Source of the DNA: Marinoscillum sp. 108
Lineage (GTDB): Bacteria; Bacteroidota; Bacteroidia; Cytophagales; Cyclobacteriaceae
DNA length: 64,000 nt
Assembly: GCF_902506655.1 (NCBI RefSeq)
Contig: NZ_LR734812.1
Span: forward strand, 124,001 to 188,000
Reading direction: 5' to 3'
The notes beneath the pieces are model-generated. The model did not search any database, was not told the DNA's origin, and saw nothing but the letters and a program-made list of their open reading frames with translations. The position numbers were made by a program, and so were the translations under genes. This document shows positions 34,169 through 43,708 of this stretch, piece by piece (the stretch's first letter is position 1; the number at the start of each line of letters is the position of its first letter).

Positions 34169-36085
34169 ATGGAGATTAGGCCCGGAAAGCTTTTAGCGGA
34201 AATCGACAATCCCAACGACCTTAAGAAATTAGACGAGACTCAACTGGCTCAGGTGGCCGAAGAGCTTCGTGAGTACATCGTAGATCATGTCTCGGTGTAT
34301 GGTGGGCATTTTGGGGCTAGTTTGGGAGTGGTAGAGCTCACTGTGGCACTCCACTACGTATTTAATACACCGGTGGATCAGCTCGTGTGGGATGTGGGTC
34401 ATCAGGCTTATGGCCACAAAATATTGACCGGACGAAGAAAAGATTTTCATACCAACAGACTTTACAATGGCCTTTCAGGTTTCCCTAAAAGATCCGAAAG
34501 TGAGTATGACACCTTTGGGGTGGGCCACTCTTCCACCTCCATTTCTGCCGCTTTGGGTATGGCGTTTGGGTCAGACTATAAAGGGGAGAAGGAAAAGCAC
34601 CACATAGCAGTCATTGGTGATGGAGCGATGACCGGAGGGATGGCATTTGAGGCCATGAATCACGCCGGAGATTCTAATAAAAACCTCTTGATTATTCTCA
34701 ATGATAATTGCATGTCCATAGATCCGAATGTGGGTGCACTGAAGGATTATTTAACAGACATTACTACCTCACCTACCTACAATAAGATCAGGGATGATGT
34801 GTGGAAGGTGCTTGGAAAAATCAGCAAGTTTGGACCCAATGCCCGTGAGATTGTTGGGAACATTGAGAACAGCATCAAGTCCTTGCTGCTGAAGCAAAGT
34901 AACCTCTTTGAGTCCTTGAACTTAAGGTATTTTGGCCCGGTGGATGGTCATGACATCAACCACCTCGTTCATGTATTGCGGGATTTGAAGGACATTCCCG
35001 GCCCCAAGATTTTACACTGTGTAACAGTGAAGGGGAAGGGTTTCAAACTGGCAGAACAAGACCAGACCAAATGGCACGCCCCGGGGAAATTTGATAAAAT
35101 CACCGGAGAAATACGAAAAACAGTAGTCACAGAGCCCAAACCACCGAAGTACCAGGACGTATTTGGGCATACCATGGTAGAGCTGGCCGAGCAGAACAAC
35201 AAGGTAATGGGTATTACACCCGCCATGCCCTCCGGCTCTTCCCTCAATATCATGATGGACGCCATGCCTGATCGTGCATTTGATGTGGGCATTGCGGAGC
35301 AGCATGCAGTTACTTTTTCAGCAGGACTGGCTACTCAGGGGATGGTTCCTTTTTGTAATATCTACAGCTCATTTATGCAGCGCGCCTATGATCAGGTGAT
35401 CCATGATGTGGCTATTCAGAAGCTCCCCGTGGTTTTTTGTCTTGATCGAGCAGGTATTGCCGGTGCTGATGGTCCTACCCATCATGGCGCTTATGATCTC
35501 GCTTATATGCGCTGTATCCCAAACATGGTGGTTGCTGCCCCTATGAATGAGCAGGAGCTCCGAAATCTGATGTACACGGCCAGTGAGTTTAAAGACGGTC
35601 CTTTCACCATCAGGTATCCAAGAGGCCAGGGCGTGATGCCGGTATGGCGAACCCCACTGGAGCAACTGGAAATCGGTAAAGGCAGGTTATTGCGTGCCGG
35701 AGAAGAGGTGGCCATTCTCACCATTGGTCATATTGGCAATTATGCTTTGAAAGCATGTGACGAGCTGGAGAAACAGGGAATTCGGGTGTCTCATTATGAC
35801 ATGCGTTATGTGAAGCCATTGGATGAAGCGCTGCTGCATCAGGTTTTTGAGAAAAATAAGAAAGTCATTACCGTAGAAGATGGGTGTTTGCCCGGAGGAT
35901 TTGGCACGGCCATATTGGAATTTATGGCTGATCATAACTACCACGCAAAGGTGATCCGACTGGGAATTCCTGATCGCATTGTGGAGCATGGTGAGCAGGA
36001 CGAACTCTATCAGGAGTGTGGCTACGACGCTGAAGCCATACTGCAGGCCACATACAAGTTACTCGAACTAAGTGCGGTAGTCTAA
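34169..36085 (+). CDS. dxs: 1-deoxy-D-xylulose-5-phosphate synthase
   Basis: 638 residues, full length. The TPP-binding stretch is GDGAMTGGMAFEAMNHAG...ILNDN (about 150-180); VWDVGHQAYGHKILTGR and the transketolase pyrimidine-domain motif FDVGIAEQHAVTFSAGLA are present, with the C-terminal transketolase domain to the end. It joins pyruvate and glyceraldehyde-3-phosphate to form DXP, the first step of the MEP isoprenoid pathway. The downstream CrtI-family enzyme also belongs to isoprenoid metabolism, though it is on the other strand. Confidence 0.97.
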   Translation: MEIRPGKLLAEIDNPNDLKKLDETQLAQVAEELREYIVDHVSVYGGHFGASLGVVELTVALHYVFNTPVDQLVWDVGHQAYGHKILTGRRKDFHTNRLYNGLSGFPKRSESEYDTFGVGHSSTSISAALGMAFGSDYKGEKEKHHIAVIGDGAMTGGMAFEAMNHAGDSNKNLLIILNDNCMSIDPNVGALKDYLTDITTSPTYNKIRDDVWKVLGKISKFGPNAREIVGNIENSIKSLLLKQSNLFESLNLRYFGPVDGHDINHLVHVLRDLKDIPGPKILHCVTVKGKGFKLAEQDQTKWHAPGKFDKITGEIRKTVVTEPKPPKYQDVFGHTMVELAEQNNKVMGITPAMPSGSSLNIMMDAMPDRAFDVGIAEQHAVTFSAGLATQGMVPFCNIYSSFMQRAYDQVIHDVAIQKLPVVFCLDRAGIAGADGPTHHGAYDLAYMRCIPNMVVAAPMNEQELRNLMYTASEFKDGPFTIRYPRGQGVMPVWRTPLEQLEIGKGRLLRAGEEVAILTIGHIGNYALKACDELEKQGIRVSHYDMRYVKPLDEALLHQVFEKNKKVITVEDGCLPGGFGTAILEFMADHNYHAKVIRLGIPDRIVEHGEQDELYQECGYDAEAILQATYKLLELSAVV

Positions 36086-36160
36086 CTGCAAACAACCCCC
36101 ATCCGTCGAGAAATGGGATGGGCAATCGTCAGATTTCTTGTATATTCTGTTCCAATTTAA

Positions 36161-37681
36161 ATGGGAACATTGAAAAGAAATCAAATACATAAGATTGGCT
36201 TTCTTGTTACTGGCCTGGTTTTCTGGCTACTGATGACTGCTTGTACCACATCCAGCAGTAGTAAGAAAGAAAAGGATCCCAACAGCGAACCTCCCGAAAA
36301 AGTAGTGGACTTAGATCTGGATAAGATCAAAGAGCGTGGCTACATCACGGCCATCATGGACAATAGCTCCACAGGGCTTTTCATTTATCGGGGCAATACC
36401 ATGGGCTATGAGTATGAGCTCCTCAAGGCTTTTGCCAAATCTCAGGGGTTGGAGCTTCGGATCAACGTGACCCCAAGCCTGGAGGAGGGCTTCCGAAAGC
36501 TGAATGCTGGAGAAGGAGATGTCCTGGCCTATAACCTCACGGTAACAAAAGACAGAAAAAAGCGCATAGCCTTTACCCATTATCACAACCTGGTGAAGAT
36601 GGTCCTGATCCAGCGTAAGCCAGATAATTGGCGAAAAATGAAACTCCATGAAATCGAAAAGCAACTCATTAGAAATCCGGTTGAGCTCATAGGGAAAGAA
36701 GTGGTGGTTCGGCATCATTCATCCTATTTTGATCGGCTACAAAACCTGTCCAACGAGATTGGGGACGACATCATCATTATCGAAGACTCACCTGAAGTGG
36801 AGACTGAGGCGATCATCCGAAAGGTGGCAGAAGGCGAAATTGACTTTACCGTGGCAGAAGAGGACATAGCGTTGGTTAATTCCACCTACTATCCCAATCT
36901 GGACATCAGGACTGCCGTGAGCTTCCCTACACAGATTGCCTGGGGGGTTCGAAAAAATGGCGACCAATTACTTTCAGCTTTGAATGCCTGGATTATCGAA
37001 ATGAGGAGAACTTCTGAGTATTATACCATTTACAATAAATACTTCAAAAGCAGGAAGGCTTCTCTGAAGCGGACTCAAAGTGAATACTATTCCCTGGGCG
37101 GAGGCAAACTTTCTCCATATGATTCTTTAATCAAACGCTCAGCCGCAGAACTGGAGTGGGACTGGAGGCTTTTGGCGGCTCAGATTTATAAGGAATCAAG
37201 ATTTGACCCCAATGCCGAGTCATGGGCTGGTGCAGTGGGCTTGCTACAGCTCCTCCCGACCACCGCAGAAGAATATAATGTGACCATGCTCGAGGATCCT
37301 GTCCAAAACCTCTATGCCGGCACTCAGCACATCAAATGGCTTCAATCCTATTTTTCTGATGTGATCATCGATCCTTTGGAGCGGGTGAAATTTATCCTGG
37401 CGGCCTACAATGTGGGTCATGGTCATGTGATGGATGCCATCAGACTCACCGAAAAATATGACGGAAATCCCCAGCTTTGGGAGGATGTGAAGGAGTATCT
37501 GCTGAAAAAATCGAACAGTAATTATTTCAATGATCCTGTGGTGCAATTTGGCTACTGCAGGGGCATAGAGCCCGTCACCTACGTCACCACCATCTTATCA
37601 ATTTTTAAAAACTACAAGATACTTTTCCCGGAAGGCCCGGAGGTCAAAGCGGAATCACCAGTACTTAGCGAAAATATTTAG
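36161..37681 (+). CDS. MltF-like lytic murein transglycosylase lipoprotein
   Basis: 506 residues. A signal with lipobox LLMTAC (cysteine 28), an ABC-type solute-binding domain (about 50-290, DLDKIKERGYITAIMDN...), then an SLT lysozyme-like domain with IYKESRFDPNAESWAGAVGLLQLLP; the catalytic glutamate is E345. Other SLT marks are NLYAGTQHIKWL and ILAAYNVGHGHV. It cleaves peptidoglycan with formation of 1,6-anhydro-MurNAc, from the membrane. The fused solute-binding domain is thought to control activity in MltF homologues. Its 3' end overlaps the CrtI-family gene by 17 bp in convergent orientation. Confidence 0.93.
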   Translation: MGTLKRNQIHKIGFLVTGLVFWLLMTACTTSSSSKKEKDPNSEPPEKVVDLDLDKIKERGYITAIMDNSSTGLFIYRGNTMGYEYELLKAFAKSQGLELRINVTPSLEEGFRKLNAGEGDVLAYNLTVTKDRKKRIAFTHYHNLVKMVLIQRKPDNWRKMKLHEIEKQLIRNPVELIGKEVVVRHHSSYFDRLQNLSNEIGDDIIIIEDSPEVETEAIIRKVAEGEIDFTVAEEDIALVNSTYYPNLDIRTAVSFPTQIAWGVRKNGDQLLSALNAWIIEMRRTSEYYTIYNKYFKSRKASLKRTQSEYYSLGGGKLSPYDSLIKRSAAELEWDWRLLAAQIYKESRFDPNAESWAGAVGLLQLLPTTAEEYNVTMLEDPVQNLYAGTQHIKWLQSYFSDVIIDPLERVKFILAAYNVGHGHVMDAIRLTEKYDGNPQLWEDVKEYLLKKSNSNYFNDPVVQFGYCRGIEPVTYVTTILSIFKNYKILFPEGPEVKAESPVLSENI

Positions 37682-39128
37682 CCACCAGTTTGGCTGAAGA
37701 TAAACTCATGGGAATTCCCCCACCGGGGTGCACACTGCCTCCACAAAAGTAAAGCCCCTTCACCCGCCTGCTTTTGTTGGCATGTCTGAGGAAGGCAGCA
37801 AAAAGATTATTAGAGCTATTCCCATACAGGGCGCCCAGTGCTGAGCTGGTTTTTGACTCAATGGTACGTGGGTCCAGTATTTCCTCCACTTCGATGAGCG
37901 GTGCAATGTCTTCCCCCAGAGTTGCTGTGATCTTATTCAGTATGTTTTTTCGCGCCTCAGTGATCAGTTCCTCCCAGTTCTGACCCTGGTTGTTCGGTAC
38001 GTTAATCATTGTGAACCAGTTTTCGCCGTGCTCCGGCGCATCCGATGGCTCATACCTGGAGGTAATATTTATATAGACCGTGGGGTCATGAAAGATGACC
38101 CCTCTTTGGAAAATATGCTCGAACTCGGCCTTGTAGTCTCTACTGAATAAAATGTTGTGCAGATCTAGTTGAGGAAATTTCTTGCCCACTCCCCAGTAGA
38201 AGATCAAGGCTGAGCTTGATTTGGGTTGGTTTAGCAGAAACCTTGGCGCTTTGAGGTCCGGCATCAGCTTGCGGTAGGAGTTCACAATGTCCATATTAGA
38301 AACCAGCCGGTCAAAGTCCAGGCTCAGTCCTCCTGTCATCAGCCCTTTTGCATGGCCCTTTTCGATCAAAATTCGCTCCACGGGCTGGTTAAAGTGAAAG
38401 ATCACTCCCAGCCTTTTTGCCAGATCATACAGTGCAAGCGTGATGCTATGCATACCGCCCGCTGGAAAGTAAGCCCCAAGAGACATTTCCAGGTGCGGAA
38501 TGATGTTCATGGTGGCTGGTGTTTTATATGGGGATGAGCCGTTGTAGGTGGCGTACCTGTTAAACATCTGAGTGATCCGGGGATCGTCAAAGGTGGATGC
38601 ATTGGCGCCATTCATGGTTTGGAAAAAACCCAATCGATGGAGCTTCCTGTAGGCCTTAAAAGCAGGGCGGGAGACGAAGGTTTTGGGATCCTGTAAAGAA
38701 CTAAACATAAACAGCTCACTCAGGTGTTCGTACAGAAGTTGGCTTTTGGCCAATGCTTTTCGCACATTTTCAGGTCGCTCGGCGGTATTCTGAATAATTT
38801 CTTCAATGAGTTTTTCATGATCGGCATGCGCAGATATATTCACCCCATCCGGGAAAAAGTATTCACAGTTAATCTCCAGTTTTTGGTAGGTGAAATATTG
38901 CGCGGGGTTCTCCCCGGCAAGTTCAAACAGCTCGTCGATGAGTGACGGAAGCGTGAGGAGCGAAGGGCCAGCATCAAAACGATAGGCCCCCAGTTTGATT
39001 TCGGACAGCTTGCCACCAGGATATGCGTTGGCCTCAAATACCTCCACACGGTGACCCGCTATGGCCAACCTTATGGCACTGGCCAGTCCCGCCACCCCGG
39101 AGCCAATAATTCCCACTTTGTATGACAT
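37665..39128 (-). CDS. CrtI-family carotenoid desaturase/oxidoreductase
   Basis: 487 residues. The N-terminal FAD motif is VGIIGSGVAGLASAIRLAIAGHRVEVFEANAYPGGKLSE, followed by YRFDAGPSLLTLP; the C-terminal family motif is GLYFCGGSVHPGGGIPMSLSSAKLVA. This matches phytoene-desaturase-type enzymes, which introduce double bonds into C40 carotenoids; hydroxycarotenoid 3,4-desaturase (CrtD) is the main alternative. No phytoene synthase or other crt gene is in the window, so the exact step is open. It is divergent from the TerB-like gene across a short region with an 18-bp inverted repeat. Confidence 0.88.
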   Translation of the reverse strand: MSYKVGIIGSGVAGLASAIRLAIAGHRVEVFEANAYPGGKLSEIKLGAYRFDAGPSLLTLPSLIDELFELAGENPAQYFTYQKLEINCEYFFPDGVNISAHADHEKLIEEIIQNTAERPENVRKALAKSQLLYEHLSELFMFSSLQDPKTFVSRPAFKAYRKLHRLGFFQTMNGANASTFDDPRITQMFNRYATYNGSSPYKTPATMNIIPHLEMSLGAYFPAGGMHSITLALYDLAKRLGVIFHFNQPVERILIEKGHAKGLMTGGLSLDFDRLVSNMDIVNSYRKLMPDLKAPRFLLNQPKSSSALIFYWGVGKKFPQLDLHNILFSRDYKAEFEHIFQRGVIFHDPTVYINITSRYEPSDAPEHGENWFTMINVPNNQGQNWEELITEARKNILNKITATLGEDIAPLIEVEEILDPRTIESKTSSALGALYGNSSNNLFAAFLRHANKSRRVKGLYFCGGSVHPGGGIPMSLSSAKLVAKYFR

Positions 39129-39201
39129 AGCGTTACAACCCTGCAGGGTAAGATCTGTTCATTTCTCTAATAACTAAAAAAAGTGATAAAAAAAAGTGGA
39201 A

Positions 39202-39219
39202 TAACCATAAAAATGGTTA
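39202..39219. promoter_or_regulatory. 18-bp inverted repeat in the divergent crtI-like / TerB-like promoter region
   Basis: TAACCATAAAAATGGTTA: perfect 7-bp arms around AAAA, in the 153-bp gap between the two divergent starts. It has no T-tract and could be an operator for either gene. Confidence 0.4.
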
Positions 39220-39281
39220 CAACTTCCCACCTAATCGTATTTACAATTAAATCCTTTATTTTAACTTAGCCCTAATCGCCC

Positions 39282-39749
39282 ATGTTATTCCCTGAGAAAT
39301 TAATGAAAACACAAGTTGAGCAACTTCTAGACGAGTATAAAAAGGTACGAAATATTGACCTGACGCTCGATCAGTTTACGTATATCCTAAATCTTTACCC
39401 TTCCCTGATCGTGTGCATGTGCGATGGAGTGCTGGACAAAGGTGAGTGGGATGGTGTCCTCCGCCTGGCCAAGGGTCTGGCCATGGAGTATGGTGATGGC
39501 CTGGGTGATCCGGACCTGGAGAGATTGGAGCAGTCGTTTCGTACGGAGTTCAGATACCTGCTTGACAATATAGAGAAGTGGCAAAAGAAGTTTCTGAATG
39601 CTCTTAAAAACCATATCAGTGACAGCCGCACGGATAAAGAGTTTGTTCTGGAGTCGATGTACCTGTTTGCCAATGCCGCAGATGGTATTTCAGATGTGGA
39701 GCAGGAAACAATAGAGATGCTTACAGAACGTCTTTCTTTAGAGCATTAA
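39282..39749 (+). CDS. TerB-like small helical protein
   Basis: 155 residues from ATG 39282; ATG 39303 (MKTQVEQLLDEYKKV) is an equally good start. All-helical, with YPSLIVCMCDGVLDKGEWDGVLRLAKGLA and a second MYLFANAADGISDVEQETIEMLTERL. The two D-G-x-x-D/E loops resemble the metal-binding pair of the TerB/tellurite-resistance fold. Function in the cell is unknown. The 3' end overlaps that of kmo by 29 bp, convergently. Confidence 0.7.
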   Translation: MLFPEKLMKTQVEQLLDEYKKVRNIDLTLDQFTYILNLYPSLIVCMCDGVLDKGEWDGVLRLAKGLAMEYGDGLGDPDLERLEQSFRTEFRYLLDNIEKWQKKFLNALKNHISDSRTDKEFVLESMYLFANAADGISDVEQETIEMLTERLSLEH

Positions 39750-41052
39750 ATGATTCAATGATAGGCACTAGCGGATGACTCATAGGGTCAAAATCGTCAG
39801 GTAGTGCCCTCATGATTTGCTCTTGCAATTCACCCAGTTTTTTGGCTTTTGAATAAGGGATGTCACTGAATGTGACCATTGAATATAATGGAATCCAGCT
39901 ATCGGGGTAAGCCTCTTGTAGTCTGGATTCTAATTTTTTGATGGCGACAAATCGCTCATCGGCCACTTTATCCCGCATTTCCACAAAATTTTTCATCGCC
40001 AGGTCAGCGATGGCATCTGCGTCTGCTTTCCGGTGTTTGGAGAAATAAGGCAACAACTTATCCCAGTCAAACTTGAGCTTTTCTCCCCATTCCATAAACA
40101 GACGGCAATCTTCAAATCCAGCATTCATCCCCTGCCCGTAAAAGGGCACAATGGCGTGGCTGGCATCTCCGATCAGGAGGCTCCTGTTTTTTACCCAGGG
40201 ACTTGTTTTTATAGTCACCAGAGAGGCTGTAGGATTTGTTTGAAATTGAGCTACCAAATCCGGGATGAGGGGAAGCACATCCTGAAAATAGGTCTCGAAA
40301 AACCGTAAAACCGAGTCATCATCCTTCAAGCTATCAAATGAAAGGTCTCCTTCGAATGGAAAAAATAGGGTACAGGTGAACGAGCAGTCTGGGTTGGGGA
40401 GTGCAATGAGCATGAAGCTACCCCTGGGCCAAATGTGGAGGTTGTTGGGTTCCATGGCAAACGTGCCATTGACGGCAGGGATGTGGAGCTCTTTGTACCC
40501 GTGTTCGATGTAGTGCTGGTGAAAGTTGAACCGATCTGTTTTTTCCAGGGCTCTTCTCAACATGGAAAAAGCACCGTCTGCCCCTATGAGCACTTCAGAT
40601 GAAACGGAGCGGACTGAGGGGTCATCAAAATCCATAGCCACGCTCTCAAGATCTACCTGACTGCATTTGTGACCAAAATGGAAGTTGACCCCATGAGATT
40701 CTGCGTGATCAATCAGGATGTTGTTCAGCCCTGATCGGGAGACAGAGTTGATATGCTGACTGGCCCGGCCATAGGACTGAAAGTTGAGATTTCCTTTGAG
40801 GTCGTGGATCATTCTACCCATCATGGGAATGAGCGCAGGTTCTATTTTCTCGAAAACCCCTGCTTGTTTCAGAGCGGTGATTCCCCTATGACTGAGCGCC
40901 AGGTTGATAGATCGTCCCTCACCAATTTTCTGAGACCTGGGATCTCCCCGCATCTCAAAAACATCTACCCCGAAGCCTTTTTGCGAAAGCAACGCTGCCA
41001 GCAGTGAGCCCACCAGGCCAGCTCCTAAAATACTGATCTCCTTATGCTCCAT
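39721..41052 (-). CDS. kmo: kynurenine 3-monooxygenase
   Basis: 443 residues from ATG 41052 (MEHKEISILGAGLVGSLLAALL), which overlaps the kynU stop by 11 bp; the longer frame is open but begins inside kynU. FAD motifs: GAGLVGS at the N-terminus, the EGRSINLALSHRGITAL substrate region and LLIGDASHAIVPFYGQGMNAGFEDC near 300. It hydroxylates L-kynurenine to 3-hydroxykynurenine with NADPH and O2. The enzyme is usually membrane-associated through its C-terminus in eukaryotes; that part is soluble here. Third in the leftward order nbaC-kynU-kmo. Confidence 0.95.
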   Translation of the reverse strand: MEHKEISILGAGLVGSLLAALLSQKGFGVDVFEMRGDPRSQKIGEGRSINLALSHRGITALKQAGVFEKIEPALIPMMGRMIHDLKGNLNFQSYGRASQHINSVSRSGLNNILIDHAESHGVNFHFGHKCSQVDLESVAMDFDDPSVRSVSSEVLIGADGAFSMLRRALEKTDRFNFHQHYIEHGYKELHIPAVNGTFAMEPNNLHIWPRGSFMLIALPNPDCSFTCTLFFPFEGDLSFDSLKDDDSVLRFFETYFQDVLPLIPDLVAQFQTNPTASLVTIKTSPWVKNRSLLIGDASHAIVPFYGQGMNAGFEDCRLFMEWGEKLKFDWDKLLPYFSKHRKADADAIADLAMKNFVEMRDKVADERFVAIKKLESRLQEAYPDSWIPLYSMVTFSDIPYSKAKKLGELQEQIMRALPDDFDPMSHPLVPIIESFNALKKDVL

Positions 41053-42319
41053 AAATGATGATGAGGGCCTTGAGTATTTGACAAAATTCGTAGACTTCAC
41101 TGAACGTGTTGTACATAGGCGTGGGCGCCACTCGGATCACATTAGGTTCCCGCCAGTCCAGGATCACCCCCTGGGCGATCAGTCCATCGTAAATCTGTTT
41201 TCCATTTTTGGCGATAAATACCGAGAGCTGACATCCTCTGGCTTCTGGGTCGGTCGGGGTGAGAATGTCAATGTTTCTGCTAATGAGGTCACCTGAAGAC
41301 AGCAGGTATTCCAGGTATCCGGTTAGGGAAAGGCTTTTTTTCCGAAGTGCTTCCATTCCTGCTTCATCGAATAGTTCTAATGACGCATGATGAGCCGCAG
41401 TGGAGATCACGTTGCTATTGCTCAACATCCAGGCATCCACTCCGGGGTTGGGCACAAACTGGTTATCCATGTTGAATCGGGTGTTATGGTCGTGGCCCCA
41501 CCAACCCTTTAATTTTGGAAAATTTGGATCAGAACAATGCCGCTGATGAATGAAGATGCCTGAAACACCTCCAGGCCCCGAATTGAGGTATTTATAGCTG
41601 CACCATGCCGCGAAATCAATGTTTTCATCATGAAGGTTCATAGGCAGGTTACCCATGGCGTGTGCCAGGTCAAATCCCGCAAAGGCTCCTACCTGATGGG
41701 CGGTTTCGGAAATGGCTTTCATATCGAAGTACTGCCCCGAGTAATACTGTACACCGGGAAACAGGATCAAGGCCAGTTCATCACCACGTTTCAGGATGGC
41801 CTCAGTGATTTCCTCGGTTCTGAATGTTTTACCATCGGCAGGTTGGAGTACAATTAAATGTTCTTTGGGGCTGACCCCCAGGTGCTCCATGTGAGACTCC
41901 ACGGCATAATGATCCGAGGGGAACGCCCCACCTTCAATCATGACTTTCACCCGCTTGCCATCAGGTTGGTAAAAGGAAGCCAATAGCAAATGCAGATTGG
42001 TAGTCAGGTTATTCATGCAGACCACCTCTTCTTCCAGGCCACCCACCAGTCGAGCCAGGGATTTCTTGGAAAAATGGTGATACTCGGCCCAGGGCCTATC
42101 CCCATCAAAGTGCCCTTCCACACCATGCTCTTTCCAGGACTGGAGCTCGTTTTGGATAAAACTTTCAGTTCTTTTTGGCTGTAGCCCGAGAGAATTCCCA
42201 CAGAAATAAATAACCTCTTTGTTATTCTTTTTAGGAATATGATACTCTTTTCTAAACCTGCTCAGTGGGTCTTTTTGATCTTGCGTTTTCGCAAAATCCG
42301 GGGTGTTTTGATAAGTCAT
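41042..42319 (-). CDS. kynU: kynureninase
   Basis: 425 residues, PLP fold type I. The PLP lysine is K243 in WCSYKYLNSGPGG; FAGFDLAHAMGNLP and the N-terminal YFCGNSLGLQPK are family signatures. It cleaves kynurenine or 3-hydroxykynurenine to (3-hydroxy)anthranilate and alanine. The start codon directly follows the nbaC stop (0-bp gap), and the end overlaps kmo, so the three genes are one translationally coupled unit. Confidence 0.97.
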   Translation of the reverse strand: MTYQNTPDFAKTQDQKDPLSRFRKEYHIPKKNNKEVIYFCGNSLGLQPKRTESFIQNELQSWKEHGVEGHFDGDRPWAEYHHFSKKSLARLVGGLEEEVVCMNNLTTNLHLLLASFYQPDGKRVKVMIEGGAFPSDHYAVESHMEHLGVSPKEHLIVLQPADGKTFRTEEITEAILKRGDELALILFPGVQYYSGQYFDMKAISETAHQVGAFAGFDLAHAMGNLPMNLHDENIDFAAWCSYKYLNSGPGGVSGIFIHQRHCSDPNFPKLKGWWGHDHNTRFNMDNQFVPNPGVDAWMLSNSNVISTAAHHASLELFDEAGMEALRKKSLSLTGYLEYLLSSGDLISRNIDILTPTDPEARGCQLSVFIAKNGKQIYDGLIAQGVILDWREPNVIRVAPTPMYNTFSEVYEFCQILKALIIIYGA

Positions 42320-42850
42320 TTAGTCTGTAAATCTCTGGTCAGTTTGCATTATGCTTCCACAATTGGGGCACGTTCTCTTCTCTTCGGCATTATAAAACTC
42401 TCTGAATCGGGGTAGAAAGTCCTTTTCGATGTTCGTCAGATGAAAGTAAGTGTCGTGTAGCTTGTGATTGCACGCATCACAAAACCACATCAGTCCATCC
42501 GTGTGCTCTGGTTTTCTTTTTCGCTCTATGACCAGCCCGACAGATCCTTCTGATCGAATGGGCGAATGGGGCACTTTGGCAGGGAGGAGGAACATCTCTC
42601 CGGCTTTGATCGGAATATCTACTGCCTGCCCATCTTCCTGTATTTTCACGATGATGTCGCCTTCCAGCTGGAAGAACAACTCCTCGGTTTCATTGTAGTG
42701 AAAGTCTTTTCTGGCATTCGGGCCACCCACGATCATTACAATGTAATCACCCGCATCGGCATAGAGGTTTTTATTACCCACCGGCGGTTTCAGCAGGTCA
42801 CGGTTATTGTCTATCCATTCCTGCAGATTAAAGGGTCTTTGAATTGCCAT
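42320..42850 (-). CDS. nbaC: 3-hydroxyanthranilate 3,4-dioxygenase
   Basis: 176 residues, cupin fold. NARKDFHYNETEELFFQLEGD carries the Fe2+-binding His/Glu set with AKVPHSPIRS. The bacterial C-terminal rubredoxin-like zinc/iron site CDACNHKL ... CPNCGS is complete. It opens the ring of 3-hydroxyanthranilate to 2-amino-3-carboxymuconate semialdehyde, which either cyclises to quinolinate or is decarboxylated. First gene of the leftward kynurenine unit. Confidence 0.96.
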   Translation of the reverse strand: MAIQRPFNLQEWIDNNRDLLKPPVGNKNLYADAGDYIVMIVGGPNARKDFHYNETEELFFQLEGDIIVKIQEDGQAVDIPIKAGEMFLLPAKVPHSPIRSEGSVGLVIERKRKPEHTDGLMWFCDACNHKLHDTYFHLTNIEKDFLPRFREFYNAEEKRTCPNCGSIMQTDQRFTD

Positions 42851-42932
42851 GGCCTTTGGTTTTTTTATTAATTACTTTAGACGGTGAAAAGTTATAAATA
42901 ATACCTGACCCACTAAAGAAAGTTTTAAAACA

Positions 42933-43706
42933 ATGAACCTGAATCTAAATAGCAAATATGCACTGGTGTGTGGAGGATCTAAGGGAATAGGAGCGGCAAT
43001 CGCCGAAGCCCTGGCTGCAGAGGGTGCAAAAGTGATTTTGGTAGCCCGCAATGAAGAGGAACTCCAGGCTCAGCTCAGCAACCTGAAAGGTACTGGTCAT
43101 ACCAGCGTTGTGGCAGACCTGTCCCGGCAGGGAGATGTGGATCGCTTGGCCCAGCACATTCGTGAAAAGCAGGTGGATATAGTGGTGAATAACACCGGTG
43201 GGCCACCTCCGGGTCCGGTTTCTGAGGCTACCTGGGAGGATTTTGAGCGGGCTTTCAGCATGCACCTGCATGCTAGTCACCAACTCATGCAAGCGGCATT
43301 GCCAGCCATGAAAGAAAAAGGTTTCGGAAGGTTCATCAATGTCATTTCCACCAGCGTGAAAATCCCCATTACGGGGCTTGGTGTGAGTAATACCACGCGT
43401 GGTGCGATGGCCTCATGGGCCAAGACCCTCTCGAATGAAGTGGCTCCCCATGGGATTACAGTGAATAATATACTGCCAGGCGCTGTGGAAACCACCAGAC
43501 TGGAGGCCATTATTAGTAATACAGCTGAGAAAAAAGGCATCTCTGAAGAGCAAACTGCAGCGGCCATGCGGAGCGGTATTCCTGCCGGCAGGTTCGGACA
43601 ACCTGACGAGTTGGGAGCGCTGGCAGCTTTTCTGGCTTCGGACAAGGCTTCGTATATCACCGGGGTGAGCATTCCTGTAGACGGAGGACGAACTGGATCA
43701 TTATAA
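42933..43706 (+). CDS. short-chain dehydrogenase/reductase-like protein with altered catalytic dyad
   Basis: 257 residues. The Rossmann start ALVCGGSKGIGAAIAEAL and the C-terminal ASYITGVSIPVDGGRTG are standard SDR. The expected YxxxK pair aligns to Ser152 and Arg156 (SNTTRGAM), and the NNAG motif reads NNTG. So the protein either uses another mechanism or is not a dehydrogenase. It shares the 82-bp divergent region with the kynurenine genes and ends 2 bp before the aldehyde dehydrogenase, which ties it to kynurenine breakdown by position only. Confidence 0.85.
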   Translation: MNLNLNSKYALVCGGSKGIGAAIAEALAAEGAKVILVARNEEELQAQLSNLKGTGHTSVVADLSRQGDVDRLAQHIREKQVDIVVNNTGGPPPGPVSEATWEDFERAFSMHLHASHQLMQAALPAMKEKGFGRFINVISTSVKIPITGLGVSNTTRGAMASWAKTLSNEVAPHGITVNNILPGAVETTRLEAIISNTAEKKGISEEQTAAAMRSGIPAGRFGQPDELGALAAFLASDKASYITGVSIPVDGGRTGSL

Positions 43707-43708
43707 GT

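Noticed and set aside
36098-36122. CCCATCC / GGATGGG stem between dxs and the MltF-like gene
   Set aside because: No T-run follows and the loop is long; not a convincing terminator.
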